Shown here: positions 9,723 through 18,423 of the stretch, one piece after another
Layout of the letters: every line of letters begins with the position of its first letter
Numbering within the stretch: position 1 is the stretch's first letter
Source: Roseococcus sp.
Lineage (GTDB): Bacteria; Pseudomonadota; Alphaproteobacteria; Acetobacterales; Acetobacteraceae
NCBI RefSeq assembly: GCF_019747315.1
Contig: NZ_JAIEQY010000275.1
Coordinates: forward strand, 1-40,876
Direction: 5' to 3'
Length of the DNA stretch: 40,876 nucleotides
The notes under the pieces: model-generated
Databases searched by the model: none
The model's input: the letters and a program-made list of their open reading frames with translations, nothing else
What the model was told of the DNA's origin: nothing
Made by a program: the position numbers and the translations under genes

Positions 9723-10787
9723 CTAGTTGCGCGCGGGCACGTCCAGCGCGGCCCTGCGGGGCGGCGGGTTCAGTTCCGGGTAATCCTGCAGCATCCGGGC
9801 GCCGCGCAGCGGCTCATTCTGGCCCTGGTGGCAGGTGCTGCAGTTCACCTTCAGCGTGTCACCGAGCGGCCCCAGGCGATTTGGCGGGAATTCAGGCCGC
9901 AGCGGCTCGATGTAGTCATTGTTGATGGCCCGCACCATGCGGATGCCGTGCCAGGCCGTCACGCGCTGGGGCGTGCTGTCCTGCCAGCCGGAGAAGTTGC
10001 GGCTGTTGTGGCAGAAGGTGCAGTTCACGCCGAGCGAGTTCGACATGTGCATCATCAGCGAGTAGGTCCACTCGGTGGCGAGGATGCTCTGGTTGTTGTC
10101 CGCCTGGCGGGAGGTCGCCGATTGGACGCCGATCGGGTTGTCACGCAGCAGGTAGGGCGTGAAGGGATCGGTCGGCAGGCTGCTCAGGGCATTGGCCGGC
10201 ACGGGGCGGTTCTGCTCGGGCGCCGTCGAGAGCAGACGGTGCAGGCGCGCATTGGGCGGCGAAGTGGCCCAGACGGCGGCCGGCACGGCCTGGCCGCGGT
10301 GGCAGGTGTAGCAGGTGACGCCCACATTCTGGACGTGGCTGTTGTAGGTGGTGTTGATGGTCTGCACCATCTGCAGCATGCGCCGCGCCACGGTCTTCTG
10401 GTACATGCCCTCGGCGGCGAAGTTGCCTTCGACATGGCAGGCATTGCAGCCCTGGTTCGGACCTTCGCCCGGATAGATCCACTCGGTCATCGCCTGCATG
10501 ATCCGGCCGAACTGCTCGACGCTGAGATGGCCGAGAACGCGGACATTCTCATAGATCTCGGAGGCGCGCGGACTGGTCGGGTCATCCTCGGCCGGCTCGA
10601 TGGCCGGCGGAGCCTGGTTGCGGGCGTCGATCATCGCCAAGGTGCGGGGGTTGTCCACCCGCCCCATGGAGGTGCCGCGGAAGCCGCCCTGCTCGGCGGA
10701 GATGGGCGGCCGCTCGAAGGTGACCACGAAGAAGGCGAGACCCGCCACCGCCGCGACCAGACCGCCAAAGATGAGATTGAATTTCAT
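9723..10787 (-). CDS. pufC: Photosynthetic reaction centre tetraheme cytochrome c subunit
   Basis: PufC is the periplasmic tetraheme cytochrome that re-reduces the photo-oxidised special pair. The 354-residue product has four CxxCH heme sites: CNACH (114-118), CYTCH (159-163), CTFCH (256-260) and CSTCH (316-320). Methionine-rich helices precede each one (for example MQAMTEW, MLQMVQ, MMHMSNSLG). The N terminus (residues 5-22) is a hydrophobic helix without a lipobox cysteine, so it probably stays as an uncleaved membrane anchor rather than becoming a lipoprotein as in Blastochloris viridis. The ATG at 10787 has AGGAG about ten bases upstream; a longer frame reaching 10952 overlaps pufM and is not used. 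It is the last gene of the puf operon, 14 bases after pufM, and a strong terminator follows. Confidence 0.97.
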   Translation of the reverse strand: MKFNLIFGGLVAAVAGLAFFVVTFERPPISAEQGGFRGTSMGRVDNPRTLAMIDARNQAPPAIEPAEDDPTSPRASEIYENVRVLGHLSVEQFGRIMQAMTEWIYPGEGPNQGCNACHVEGNFAAEGMYQKTVARRMLQMVQTINTTYNSHVQNVGVTCYTCHRGQAVPAAVWATSPPNARLHRLLSTAPEQNRPVPANALSSLPTDPFTPYLLRDNPIGVQSATSRQADNNQSILATEWTYSLMMHMSNSLGVNCTFCHNSRNFSGWQDSTPQRVTAWHGIRMVRAINNDYIEPLRPEFPPNRLGPLGDTLKVNCSTCHQGQNEPLRGARMLQDYPELNPPPRRAALDVPARN

Positions 10788-10801
10788 GTCTCGCTCTCCT
10801 C

Positions 10802-11758
10802 TCAGCGGCCAGGCACGGGGATGATGCCCCACACCGCCGGATAGGCCGGTGCGAAGCGCTTCTCGACGGCCCACAGGTACCAGTTGTCCACCACCGTGCC
10901 GGTCAGCAGGATGCCGATGCCGCCGGTGATGGGCGTCAGGATGGCGAACCACCAGGCCCAGCGGTGGATGCTCTCGAAGGTGGCGTTGAAGCCCATGGTC
11001 CAGCGCCAGAACAGGCCCGCACGCTCGGCCGCGGTGCCGCGATCCACCGTCTGCTCCACCTCACGCTCGCCGCCGAAGCGGCCCACGGCGAGGATCGTGG
11101 CGCCATGCATCGCAAACAGCAGCACGGAGCCGTAGAGGAAGACGATCGAGAGCGCGTGGAACGGGTTGTAGAAGAGGTTCCCGTAGCGGATGGAGAAGGC
11201 GGCGGTCCAATCCAGGTGCGGGAAGATGCCGAAGGGCACCGCCTCGCTCCAGGAGCCCATCATGATCGGGCGGATGAAGCCCAGCACCAGGATGAGCCAG
11301 AGGGCGCCCAGCAGCGCGTAGAAGGTGTGCTGGCCGAGGCCGAGGGCGGCCGCCCGGCGGTAGGTGCGCGCGGCGAACAGCAGCAGGCCCATCGTCATGA
11401 AGAAGCCGGCGGCGAGCCACCAGCCGCCTTCCGCCAGCGGCGGCAGGCTCAGCCCATGCTTGGGCAGCGGCGCTTCGAGAGACAGCCAGGGCAGCAACCT
11501 GACGAACTGGACGACGTTCCAGTTCACCGAGGCCAGCATGTTCAGGCCGATGATCTCGATCGCGACGAAGAAGCACAGCAGCGAGAGAACGCCGAGCGTG
11601 CCGAGGTAGAAGGGGCCGATCTGCGCATCGGCAAAGTAGCCAAGCAGGCGGCTGTGCAGCGGGGTTCCAATACGGGCGTCATTGCCGGGAGGCAAGGGAA
11701 CGCCGGGGTAGTGGGGCCCTTTGGGCTGTAGCCGCGTGAAGAGGTATTGGTATTCCAT
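10802..11758 (-). CDS. pufM: Photosynthetic reaction centre M subunit
   Basis: A 318-residue five-helix membrane protein that, with PufL, binds the bacteriochlorophyll special pair, pheophytins and quinones. Key ligands are visible: the accessory bacteriochlorophyll histidine in FPHLDW, the special-pair histidine in FYNPFHALS, the tyrosine in VFLYGS next to the primary electron-transfer path, the iron/quinone region [11 protein letters not shown], and [10 protein letters not shown]...[14 protein letters not shown]. The [10 protein letters not shown] stretch and the C-terminal tail (about 25 residues after VDNWYLW) resemble reaction centres that carry a bound cytochrome, consistent with pufC next door. 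The ATG at 11758 follows GGAAGGGA; a longer frame to 11815 would overlap pufL. It starts 17 bases after pufL. Confidence 0.98.
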   Translation of the reverse strand: MEYQYLFTRLQPKGPHYPGVPLPPGNDARIGTPLHSRLLGYFADAQIGPFYLGTLGVLSLLCFFVAIEIIGLNMLASVNWNVVQFVRLLPWLSLEAPLPKHGLSLPPLAEGGWWLAAGFFMTMGLLLFAARTYRRAAALGLGQHTFYALLGALWLILVLGFIRPIMMGSWSEAVPFGIFPHLDWTAAFSIRYGNLFYNPFHALSIVFLYGSVLLFAMHGATILAVGRFGGEREVEQTVDRGTAAERAGLFWRWTMGFNATFESIHRWAWWFAILTPITGGIGILLTGTVVDNWYLWAVEKRFAPAYPAVWGIIPVPGR

Positions 11759-11775
11759 GTTGGCGTCCCTTCCGC

Positions 11776-12600
11776 TCAATTCCAGATCGGCAGCTGCAGC
11801 CACCAGTTCCACCACTCGGGCCAGCCGCGCGTCCAGAACGGCCCGCTGATCACGATGCAGACGGCACTCCAGAAGCCGGCCGACAGCGCCAGGAACAGGC
11901 CCAGCCGGTGGATGCCGAGCGTGCCGATCGAGTAGCCGATGAAGTCGCGGTAGAAGGTGTTCTCATGCTCCGGCGTCTTCACCGGCTCGCCCTTGGCGGG
12001 GTTGATCGCCGCGAGCACGAGGGAGGCATGGAGCGCGAGCGCCACTGTCGTGATGAAGAAGAAGCTCACCGCGATCATGTGGGCCGGATTGTAGTGGAAG
12101 TGCAGGTACTGGTACCCGACGTTCGACACCCAATCGAGGTGGCTGAAGATGCCGTAGGGGAAGCCATGTCCCCAGGCGCCCATCAGCACGGGCCGGATCA
12201 CGACGAGCGTGATGTAGGCGAAGACCGCCATGCCGTAGGCCCAGGGGATATGCATCCCCATGCCCAGCTTGCGGGCGATTTCGGCCTGGCGCAGAGCCCA
12301 GGAGACGAAGGCGCCGATCGCGCAGATGGTGATGGCCTGCCAGAGCCCGCCCTCGTACATCGGCGCGAGCCCGAGGCCGTATCGCAGGTCGGGGGGCGCG
12401 ATGTTGATCAGCCAGGGATTCCAGGTGCCGCCATGCGCGGCGCCCACCAGAATCAGGCCGACACCGACCAGGGTGAAGAAGATCGTCGTCACGCCGAAGA
12501 AGCCGACGAAGAAGGGGCCGACCCAGAAGTCGAAGAGGTCCCCCCCCACCAGCGTTCCGCCGCGGACGCGATATTTTGGTTCGAAACTCAGCATCGCCAT
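11776..12600 (-). CDS. pufL: Photosynthetic reaction centre L subunit
   Basis: A 274-residue five-helix protein and partner of PufM. It shows the family start [17 protein letters not shown], the first helix [18 protein letters not shown], the accessory-bacteriochlorophyll histidine in FSHLDW, the special-pair histidine in [11 protein letters not shown], the iron-binding histidine in [12 protein letters not shown], and the quinone-site region [27 protein letters not shown] lies about ten bases upstream of the ATG. It is separated from pufA by a 250-base spacer with three strong hairpins (12601-12850), a layout that in other purple bacteria stabilises the upstream light-harvesting mRNA relative to pufLM. 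pufM follows after 17 bases. Confidence 0.98.
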   Translation of the reverse strand: MAMLSFEPKYRVRGGTLVGGDLFDFWVGPFFVGFFGVTTIFFTLVGVGLILVGAAHGGTWNPWLINIAPPDLRYGLGLAPMYEGGLWQAITICAIGAFVSWALRQAEIARKLGMGMHIPWAYGMAVFAYITLVVIRPVLMGAWGHGFPYGIFSHLDWVSNVGYQYLHFHYNPAHMIAVSFFFITTVALALHASLVLAAINPAKGEPVKTPEHENTFYRDFIGYSIGTLGIHRLGLFLALSAGFWSAVCIVISGPFWTRGWPEWWNWWLQLPIWN

Positions 12601-12658
12601 CGCTTGATGCTCCTGTGGGGGCAGCGCCGCAGCCTGCCCGGGTGTGTCGTCATCCTCG

Positions 12659-12679
12659 GCAGCGGGCGACGCCCGCTGC
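12659..12679 (-). other. Intercistronic hairpin 3 (pufA-pufL spacer)
   Basis: GCAGCGGGC (12659-12667) and GCCCGCTGC (12671-12679) form a perfect nine-pair stem with a three-base loop, about 60 bases before the pufL start on the transcribed minus strand. No T run follows, so it is more likely an mRNA-stability or processing element than a terminator. Confidence 0.7.
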
Positions 12680-12734
12680 GCATGCCTCGCCCACTGCCGT
12701 GGAGCGACACTCTTCGCCCGGGCTGGCGGGGGAT

Positions 12735-12787
12735 CGGATCACGCCCACTGGGGTTGCCCATGGGGCGTTCCCCTGGGGCGTGATCCG
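12735..12787 (-). other. Intercistronic hairpin 2, long two-part stem (pufA-pufL spacer)
   Basis: The arms CGGATCACGCCC (12735-12746) and GGGCGTGATCCG (12776-12787) pair perfectly over twelve bases. Inside them GGGG (12750-12753) pairs with CCCC (12770-12773), and GCCC (12756-12759) with GGGC (12763-12766) around a three-base loop. The whole folds into one long imperfect stem. It sits in the untranslated pufA-pufL spacer, where purple bacteria place a hairpin that blocks 3'-to-5' decay of the pufBA message. No T run follows. Confidence 0.8.
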
Positions 12788-12825
12788 TCTGTCCGTCGCC
12801 AGTTCGAGCTGCGAAACCCGCGAGT

Positions 12826-12841
12826 GCTTCCCGAGGGAAGC
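12826..12841 (-). other. Intercistronic hairpin 1, directly after pufA
   Basis: GCTTCC (12826-12831) and GGAAGC (12836-12841) pair around a four-base loop, beginning nine bases after the pufA stop codon on the minus strand. It is the first of three stems in the spacer and lies where a 3' end protecting the pufBA mRNA is expected. Confidence 0.65.
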
Positions 12842-12850
12842 CCTCGTGGA

Positions 12851-13030
12851 TCAGCGGCCGACCGGCTGCCCGGGGGTGAAGGTCGGCGTGGTCGCGCACC
12901 AGCCCAGATGGTCGCAGTAACGCGGCGAGCTGAGCACGGCGAAGTGAATCACCGCGGCGATGCCGACGACACCCAGGGTGCCGAGAACGCCGACGCGGAG
13001 GGGATTCACCACCATCCAAATCTTATGCAT
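12851..13030 (-). CDS. pufA: Light-harvesting 1 (core antenna) alpha polypeptide
   Basis: A 59-residue membrane peptide read directly from the minus strand between pufB and pufL. It begins MHKIWMVVNPLRVG, has one hydrophobic helix (residues about 13-34), and carries the bacteriochlorophyll-ligating AxxxH motif at A25-H29 (AAVIHFAVLSS), as expected for an LH1 alpha subunit. The C-terminal tail is polar and contains two cysteines (YCDHLGWC). The ATG at 13030 follows GAGGAG about six bases upstream. Neighbours fix the identity: pufB upstream and pufL downstream. It is smaller than common ORF-size cut-offs and is easily missed, because longer frames in the other phases cover it. Confidence 0.95.
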   Translation of the reverse strand: MHKIWMVVNPLRVGVLGTLGVVGIAAVIHFAVLSSPRYCDHLGWCATTPTFTPGQPVGR

Positions 13031-13054
13031 TGTAGTCTCCTCTCGAATGAGAAT

Positions 13055-13101
13055 GCCGGGCTGCCGATCCGGACCACCTGGTCAGGACCGGATTGCCCGG
13101 C
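13055..13101 (-). other. Hairpin in the pufB-pufA spacer
   Basis: GCCGGGC (13055-13061) pairs with GCCCGGC (13095-13101), and ATCCGG (13067-13072) with CCGGAT (13088-13093), giving two stacked perfect stems with a small asymmetric bulge and a 15-base loop. It fills most of the 77-base gap between the pufB stop and the pufA start. The gap is long compared with the 10-20 bases seen between pufB and pufA in Rhodobacter. Confidence 0.75.
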
Positions 13102-13107
13102 GGCTGA

Positions 13108-13293
13108 TCACAGGAACATCCGCCAATCGGGCGGCACGACCTGGGTCCCGTAGACGAGCGGGCGCCAGAGCCAGACCAGGATGTGCGCGCCCATCGAGGC
13201 GAACACGGAGAAGATCCAGCCCTGCATCACCAGGCGGTGAATTTCACGCGCCTCGGCTTCCGTCACACCGGACCTTGTAGTTACATCGGCCAT
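13108..13293 (-). CDS. pufB: Light-harvesting 1 (core antenna) beta polypeptide
   Basis: A 61-residue LH1 beta subunit: polar N terminus MADVTTRSGVTEAEAREIH, then a single membrane helix with the bacteriochlorophyll-ligating histidine in FASMGAHILVWLWRPL and a short periplasmic tail. A first histidine in the EAREIH segment is also typical of beta chains. The ATG at 13293 is used because a GGAGG (13306-13302) sits eight bases upstream. An in-frame TTG at 13308 overlaps that ribosome site and is rejected. No pufQ gene is present between bchZ and pufB. Confidence 0.95.
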   Translation of the reverse strand: MADVTTRSGVTEAEAREIHRLVMQGWIFSVFASMGAHILVWLWRPLVYGTQVVPPDWRMFL

Positions 13294-13310
13294 GAATTTG
13301 ACCTCCAACC

Positions 13311-13373
13311 GGCCTTGCGGCCATTACCGCGCACGTCCCGCGCGGCAAGGATGCACGTGGCGAAAACGCCACG
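13311..13373 (-). other. bchZ-pufB intergenic hairpins
   Basis: The 136-base gap between the bchZ stop and the pufB start holds three stems. CGTGGCG (13356-13362) pairs with CGCCACG (13367-13373) around a four-base loop. CCGCGC (13327-13332) pairs with GCGCGG (13340-13345). A short GGCC stem (13311-13322) has a GCAA-type tetraloop on the minus strand, just before the pufB ribosome site. They could mark an mRNA processing point or protect the 5' end of pufBA. No ORF of 20 residues or more resembling pufQ was found here. Confidence 0.55.
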
Positions 13374-13429
13374 CACGGCTGACGGCCCGGTGTTGCCAGG
13401 CAGACAGAGGGTGAGGGGGAGAGGCGCGC

Positions 13430-14869
13430 TCATGCGGGCACCTTCTCCACCGAAAGGGTTTTTGCTGCGCGCACGCGCGTGATGCGTGTCTCGCCCGCAT
13501 CGCGCGCCGCCTGCTCGACCTGCTCGCGCATGCGCTTGGCGGCCGATATGCGGATCAGGAAGGGTTCGCGCTCCACCAGCGCATCCAGCAGCGCCTGCGC
13601 ATCCTCGTCCCAGACGTCGGAGGGACGCGCCGGCGTCGCCGGGATCTTGTCCATCTCCGTCCCGAGCGGGAGGATGTGGAACAGCGCGTCGAACAGCGCG
13701 TTGCAGTATTCCTGGATGATGTAGGTCGCACCCGCGTAGCCCATATACGGCGTGCCGGTGGCGCGACGAATGATGGCACCCGGGAAGCTCGCAGGGATGT
13801 AGGCGGCGCGCGTGCCGGCTTCGGCCATGTACATGCGCTCGTTGAAGCTGCCGAAGACCACGAGGCCCGGGCTCTTCATCGCTTCGCGCGTCTTCGCATT
13901 ATCGGGCTTCTGGCCGGCGCGGCGCTCAGCGGCGTACGCACACGGAATGCCCATCTCCTCGGTGAGGAACTGCTGCAGGCCATGCGTGTAGGTGTGCGTG
14001 GCCACCACGGAATAGGGCGCGGAGGCGAAGAAATCCTGCGTCACCGAACGCCAGAGATCCCACATGGGCTTCAGCGTCGTGTGCTTCTCACGCTCGATGA
14101 AGGGCTCGGGGTCGAGACCGGTGAGCTCACCCAGCTTGCGCAGGAAATTCGTCGTGGCGAACATGCCGATCGGCGCCTGGAGATAAGGACGCTCCAGCTC
14201 CTCGCAGAGCTTGCGGCCGAATTCGCGGTACATGCAGATGTTCACATCCGCATTCGGCAGCTTGCCGATATCCTCGACATGGGAGCCCAGCGGGAAGACC
14301 AGGTTGATCTCGCAGCCGATCCCTTCGACCAGGCGTCGGATCTCGGCGAGGTCCGACGGCATGTTGAAGGTGCCGTAGATGGGGCCGAGGATGTTGACGC
14401 GCGGCTTCTCGCCTTCCTTGCGGACACGCGGCTTCATCTTGCGGCCCTTGGCGCCGAATTCGGTCCAGAGCCAGTTGATGGCGCGATCCGCCGCCTGCCA
14501 CTGATCCTCATCGATGGTGCGGCAGATGAAGCGCTGCAGGTTGGAACCCTGCGGCGTGACACCACCACCGATCATCTCGGCGATGGAGCCGGTGACGACC
14601 ACGGCCGGGAGGTCGGGGTCCTGCGTCGCGGACGCCCGGCGCATGTTGGGCTCGGTGCCGTTCTGGCTGAGGCTTTCCTCATCGAGGCCGGTGACCACGA
14701 TGGGCAGCTCATGCGGCGGCAGGCCGTCCGTGTAGTGCAGCACGGCGGTGACGGGCAGGTTCTCGCAGCCCACCGGGCCGTCAATGACGACGCGCATGCC
14801 GCGCACCGCCGAGAAGGCATAGATGGCGCCCCAGTAGCCGCCGGCGCGATCGTGATCGAGGACGAGCAT
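13430..14869 (-). CDS. bchZ: Chlorophyllide a reductase subunit Z
   Basis: BchZ is one half of the BchYZ catalytic component of chlorophyllide a oxidoreductase, a nitrogenase-like enzyme that reduces ring B to make the bacteriochlorin. The 479-residue product begins [20 protein letters not shown], has the conserved [19 protein letters not shown] cysteine region and [10 protein letters not shown], and ends with the usual Lys/Arg-rich tail. The ATG at 14869 gives the family N terminus. The open frame continues upstream to 15190 but overlaps bchY and has no similarity. Unusually, 112 non-coding bases separate bchY and bchZ, and no good Shine-Dalgarno precedes the start; a hairpin (14880-14913) lies immediately upstream. 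Confidence 0.97.
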   Translation of the reverse strand: MLVLDHDRAGGYWGAIYAFSAVRGMRVVIDGPVGCENLPVTAVLHYTDGLPPHELPIVVTGLDEESLSQNGTEPNMRRASATQDPDLPAVVVTGSIAEMIGGGVTPQGSNLQRFICRTIDEDQWQAADRAINWLWTEFGAKGRKMKPRVRKEGEKPRVNILGPIYGTFNMPSDLAEIRRLVEGIGCEINLVFPLGSHVEDIGKLPNADVNICMYREFGRKLCEELERPYLQAPIGMFATTNFLRKLGELTGLDPEPFIEREKHTTLKPMWDLWRSVTQDFFASAPYSVVATHTYTHGLQQFLTEEMGIPCAYAAERRAGQKPDNAKTREAMKSPGLVVFGSFNERMYMAEAGTRAAYIPASFPGAIIRRATGTPYMGYAGATYIIQEYCNALFDALFHILPLGTEMDKIPATPARPSDVWDEDAQALLDALVEREPFLIRISAAKRMREQVEQAARDAGETRITRVRAAKTLSVEKVPA

Positions 14870-14879
14870 GGTCAGTGGT

Positions 14880-14913
14880 CCGATCGTGGCTGCGTAGCAG
14901 CCGCGTGAATCGG
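14880..14913 (-). other. Hairpin just upstream of the bchZ start
   Basis: GGCTGC (14888-14893) and GCAGCC (14897-14902) form a perfect stem with a three-base loop, extended by CCGAT (14880-14884) pairing with ATCGG (14909-14913). It ends about ten bases before the bchZ ATG, within the 112-base bchY-bchZ spacer, so it could modulate ribosome access or mRNA stability. Confidence 0.5.
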
Positions 14914-14981
14914 CCCACCAGCAACGCAGGTGATGATGCGCGGCGCGATTGTCCGGAGATGGAGCGGATCGGATCGCATCA

Positions 14982-16481
14982 TCACGTCCCCACCGCTTCT
15001 TCGGATTTCGCCTTGGCCGCGCGCAGCTTGCGCTGGCGGTCGCGGAAGCCCGGCGGGTCCACCGGCTTCTCGCGGAAGCCGTAGCCCGCGCCATCCGGCG
15101 TGCCGACGCCTTCGAAGAAGCTGACCATGCGGCTGAAGCGCTCGCGCCCCTTGGTCTGGGCGGCGACGATGCCAGCCATGGAACCCGCACCCGCGATGGA
15201 AAACAGCGGCCGCGCGCTGACCATGTTGGTGAAGTAGAGGGCCGGGATGCCCATCTCCTTCGCCTTCTGCACCAGCGGCGTGGTACCCAGCGCCAGGTCA
15301 GGCTTGGCCTCCTTCATGGCGGCCAGATCCTGCTCGAGCGAGGCGCGGTACTGCACGTGGCAGCCCTGGGCCTTCAGCCACTCGGCGTCGGCCGCACTCC
15401 ATTCGGTGCGCGGGCAGGCGGTGCCGACATAGGGCACCTCGGCGCCGGCTTCGATCAGCAGGCGCGCCACCAGCAGCTCCGAGCCCTCATAGCCGGAGAC
15501 GGTGATGCGGGCGTTGATCGGATTGGCGGCCAGCACGCCGCGGATGGCGGGCAGCACGGCCTGGCGGGCTGCCTCCCGCTGGCTTTCGGGCACGCCGGCG
15601 GCGATGCCGATGGCCTCGATCCAGGCGGCGGTGCCTTCCACGCCGACAGGCCCCGAGCCCACGACGTTGCGGCCGGCCGCACGGAATTCACGCACGCTCG
15701 CCGTGTAGAAGGGATGCAGCGCGGCGACGGCCACCGAATCCAGCGCGGAGTAGAGGTCACGCCATTCGCGACAAGGGGCCTGGGCGCCGGCGGCGAGGCC
15801 CATCGGGGCCAGGATCTGGCCGATGCCCACGGGATCGGCCGGAAACAGCTCGCCGATCAGGCAGACATTGCGCGCTTCGTCGCTGTGGTTGCGCGGGCGC
15901 GCCACGGGGCCTTGCTCGGCCTCGTTGCGGGCATAGCGCAGCATGGCGCCGGTCAGGACGTCCTTGGCTTCCGCATGCGTCGGCACGCCGAAGCCCGGGA
16001 CATCGATGCCGATGATGCGAACCCCGTTGATCTCCTTGGGCAGGAGTTCCAGCGGCACGCCCGAGGCGGTGGGCACGCACAGATTGGTGATGATGACGGC
16101 GTCGTAGTCCTCCGGCTTCGCCGTCTCGTGCACCGCGTCGCGGATATCCTCGAACAGCTTGCCGGTGACGAGCGTCTCGGAGTTGAAGGGCACGTAGCCC
16201 ACCGTCCGCTTCGCGCCGTAGAAATGCGAGGTGAAGGTCAGCCCATAGACGCAGCAGGCGCTGCCCGAGAGGATCGTCGCCACGCGGCGCATCCGCAACC
16301 CCACGCGCAAGCTGCCGAAGGCCGGGCACATGCTTTGCGGCTGGTCATGCGGACCGCGCGGATAATCCTTCATCAGCTGGTCCATCACCTCCGTCTTGCC
16401 GGCGGCGCGGGCCGCGGCATCGAAGGTTTCCCGCCCGGCATGGCAGGGCGAACCGTCTGGCGTCGGAGGGGGGGGCGACAT
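14982..16481 (-). CDS. bchY: Chlorophyllide a reductase subunit Y
   Basis: BchY pairs with BchZ in the chlorophyllide a oxidoreductase catalytic heterotetramer. The 499-residue protein shows the cysteine ligand sites of the NifD/K-like fold: [28 protein letters not shown] and [16 protein letters not shown]. It also has the well-conserved [19 protein letters not shown] and the [12 protein letters not shown] region. The N-terminal 45 residues (proline-rich MSPPPPTP, then a helical stretch) are variable in the family. The ATG at 16481 lies six bases after the bchX stop. An overlapping out-of-frame ATG at 16485 is not used. Confidence 0.97.
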   Translation of the reverse strand: MSPPPPTPDGSPCHAGRETFDAAARAAGKTEVMDQLMKDYPRGPHDQPQSMCPAFGSLRVGLRMRRVATILSGSACCVYGLTFTSHFYGAKRTVGYVPFNSETLVTGKLFEDIRDAVHETAKPEDYDAVIITNLCVPTASGVPLELLPKEINGVRIIGIDVPGFGVPTHAEAKDVLTGAMLRYARNEAEQGPVARPRNHSDEARNVCLIGELFPADPVGIGQILAPMGLAAGAQAPCREWRDLYSALDSVAVAALHPFYTASVREFRAAGRNVVGSGPVGVEGTAAWIEAIGIAAGVPESQREAARQAVLPAIRGVLAANPINARITVSGYEGSELLVARLLIEAGAEVPYVGTACPRTEWSAADAEWLKAQGCHVQYRASLEQDLAAMKEAKPDLALGTTPLVQKAKEMGIPALYFTNMVSARPLFSIAGAGSMAGIVAAQTKGRERFSRMVSFFEGVGTPDGAGYGFREKPVDPPGFRDRQRKLRAAKAKSEEAVGT

Positions 16482-16487
16482 CCATGC

Positions 16488-17462
16488 TCAGACGCCCTCG
16501 TAGACCACTTCGAGGGAGGGCTTGTTCACGACATTGGCGCCGCACATGTCTTCCATCGTGGCCGGCAGCAGCGTCACGCCACGGCCCACCGCATCGCCCT
16601 TGAACAGGTTCAGCAGGTTTTCATGCGTCAGCGGGGTGGGGCGCAGCGGCGGGGCTTCCGCCACCTGCACGCCCAGCGCCTCGAAGAGCCCGGCCCATTG
16701 GCCGCCCGGCGTGCCGACGATCTCGTAATTCGCGCTCTTGCGGCGGATATCGTCATCGGCGGGGATGGCGGCCAGCACGGGGATGCCGACGGCGGCGGCG
16801 AAGGCCTGCGCCTCGCCCGTGCCGTCATCCTTGTTGATCACCAGGCCGGCCACGCCGACATTGCCACCCAGCTTGCGGAAGTAATCCACTGCCGAGCAGA
16901 CATTGTTCGCCACATAGAGCGACTGGAGGTCGTTCGAGCCGACGACGATGACCTTCTGGCACATGTCACGCGCGATCGGCAGGCCGAAGCCGCCGCAGAC
17001 CACGTCGCCCAGGAAGTCGAGCAGGACATAGTCGAAATCCCACTCGTGGAAGCCCAGCTTCTCCAGCAGTTCGAAGCCATGGATGATGCCGCGCCCGCCG
17101 CAGCCGCGGCCCACTTCCGGGCCGCCCAGTTCCATCGCGAAGACGCCGTCGCGCTTGAAGCAGACATCGCCGATGACGACCTGCTCGCCAGCGGCCTTCT
17201 TCTTGGACGAGGTCTCGATGATGGTGGGGCAGGAACGCCCGCCAAACAGGAGGGAGGTCGTGTCGCTCTTCGGGTCGCAGCCGATCAGCAGCACGCGCTT
17301 GCCCTGCGCCGCCATCATGTAGCTGAGATTGGCGAGGGTGAAGGATTTGCCGATGCCACCCTTGCCGTAGATCGCGATGATCTGCGTTTCCTTCTTCGCC
17401 GGAATCGCTTCCATCGAAGCGGAGTCGTCGGAGGGCTGCATATTCCCGGTCACAGCGTTCAT
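16488..17462 (-). CDS. bchX: Chlorophyllide a reductase iron protein subunit X
   Basis: BchX is the NifH-like ATPase that delivers electrons to BchYZ. The 324-residue product has the P-loop YGKGGIGKSFTLANL, the switch regions CDPKSDTTSLLF and LLDFLGDVVCGGFGLP, and the two cysteines expected to bridge the homodimer's [4Fe-4S] cluster (in GRGCGGRGI and DVVCGGFG). The first 27 residues are polar and variable. The ATG at 17462 overlaps the bchC stop (ATGA); a longer frame to 17633 lies over bchC and is not used. Confidence 0.97.
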   Translation of the reverse strand: MNAVTGNMQPSDDSASMEAIPAKKETQIIAIYGKGGIGKSFTLANLSYMMAAQGKRVLLIGCDPKSDTTSLLFGGRSCPTIIETSSKKKAAGEQVVIGDVCFKRDGVFAMELGGPEVGRGCGGRGIIHGFELLEKLGFHEWDFDYVLLDFLGDVVCGGFGLPIARDMCQKVIVVGSNDLQSLYVANNVCSAVDYFRKLGGNVGVAGLVINKDDGTGEAQAFAAAVGIPVLAAIPADDDIRRKSANYEIVGTPGGQWAGLFEALGVQVAEAPPLRPTPLTHENLLNLFKGDAVGRGVTLLPATMEDMCGANVVNKPSLEVVYEGV

Positions 17463-18388
17463 CCTTGTTGTCTCCAATCGAGAACCATTTTCAGGCAGCG
17501 CGCATCGCCGAAGGCGGTGCGGTAGGCATCGGGCGCATCGGTCGCGTGCTGGCGATGCGTGATGAGATGATCGAGCGAGAGCTTGCCCTCGGTGATCAGC
17601 GCATTCAGCGCGGCCATGTCCTGCGCCTGCCATTCGGCGGCGATCCGCATGGTCACTTCGCGCATGAAGGCGGGGGCGAAGGCGAAGGAGAGGCGGTCAT
17701 AGAAGCCGGCGAGCGTGATCTCGCCCCCCGAGCGCAGCCGGCCGACGAGCTGGTCGAGGATGTTGGAATCGCCGCTCGCGTCGCAGATGCGCAGGTAGTC
17801 GCGGCGCGGGTCATTCTCGGGGGTGAGGACGCTGTAGCCCTCGGCACCCTCGGCGCGCTCGGCGCTCAATTCCCAGACGGTGGGGGCGGGATGGCCCATG
17901 GCGATGGTGATGCGGGCCAGCAGCCGGCCCAGCACGCCATGGCCGACGATCAGCTCGGGCGGATGGTCCACGATGGCGTGGTAGGCGGTGGCGGCCAGCG
18001 CCAGGAGGATCGCGGTGTCACCCAGCGACTCGTCCACCGGGATGACCCGCGCGCCCGGCGTGACCAAGCGGCCGGCGGCACCGCCGAAGAGGCCGCGCAC
18101 ATCGCGGAACCCGCGGGAGCCGGGGATGAAGACGCGGTTGCCGACGACCTGGCCCGAGGCGGGGCCGGCCTGGACAACGCGGCCGACACTCTCATAGCCG
18201 GGGACCAGCGGATAACCCATGCCGGGGAAATTCGGCATGCGGCCCAGCCAAAGCAGCTTCTCGGTGCCCGTGCTGATGCCCGACCACTCCACATTGACCA
18301 CCACGTCGGCCTCGCCCGGAGGGAGAAGGTCCACGCGCTGGAGCATAAGGTGCTCCGGCTGGGTCATGAGAACTGCGATGGTGTCCAC
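17459..18388 (-). CDS. bchC: Bacteriochlorophyllide a dehydrogenase (3-hydroxyethyl to 3-acetyl)
   Basis: BchC oxidises the C3 hydroxyethyl group of the bacteriochlorophyllide intermediate to acetyl with NAD+. The 309-residue protein is of the medium-chain dehydrogenase type and matches BchC over its length: SGISTGTEKLLWLGRMPNFPGMGYPLVPGYESVG near the N terminus, the dinucleotide-binding loop VGHGVLGRLLARI, and the C-terminal HRQHATDAPDAYRTAF. It starts with GTG at 18388, preceded by GGGAGG about eleven bases upstream, and no better ATG lies nearby in frame. A promoter with a PpsR box lies between it and crtF. Confidence 0.95.
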   Translation of the reverse strand: MDTIAVLMTQPEHLMLQRVDLLPPGEADVVVNVEWSGISTGTEKLLWLGRMPNFPGMGYPLVPGYESVGRVVQAGPASGQVVGNRVFIPGSRGFRDVRGLFGGAAGRLVTPGARVIPVDESLGDTAILLALAATAYHAIVDHPPELIVGHGVLGRLLARITIAMGHPAPTVWELSAERAEGAEGYSVLTPENDPRRDYLRICDASGDSNILDQLVGRLRSGGEITLAGFYDRLSFAFAPAFMREVTMRIAAEWQAQDMAALNALITEGKLSLDHLITHRQHATDAPDAYRTAFGDARCLKMVLDWRQQG

Positions 18389-18423
18389 CGGTTTAGAAGC
18401 CTCCCTCGATTGGCTGATGTGTC

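Noticed and set aside
12588-13019. 143-residue frame over the pufA-pufL spacer
   Set aside because: Arg/Pro-rich, no similarity; pufA in another frame and the hairpins explain the region.
13294-13429. pufQ between bchZ and pufB
   Set aside because: No frame of suitable length or hydrophobic helix is present in the gap.
14870-15190. N-terminal extension of bchZ
   Set aside because: It would overlap bchY by 209 bases in another frame and is not similar to BchZ proteins.
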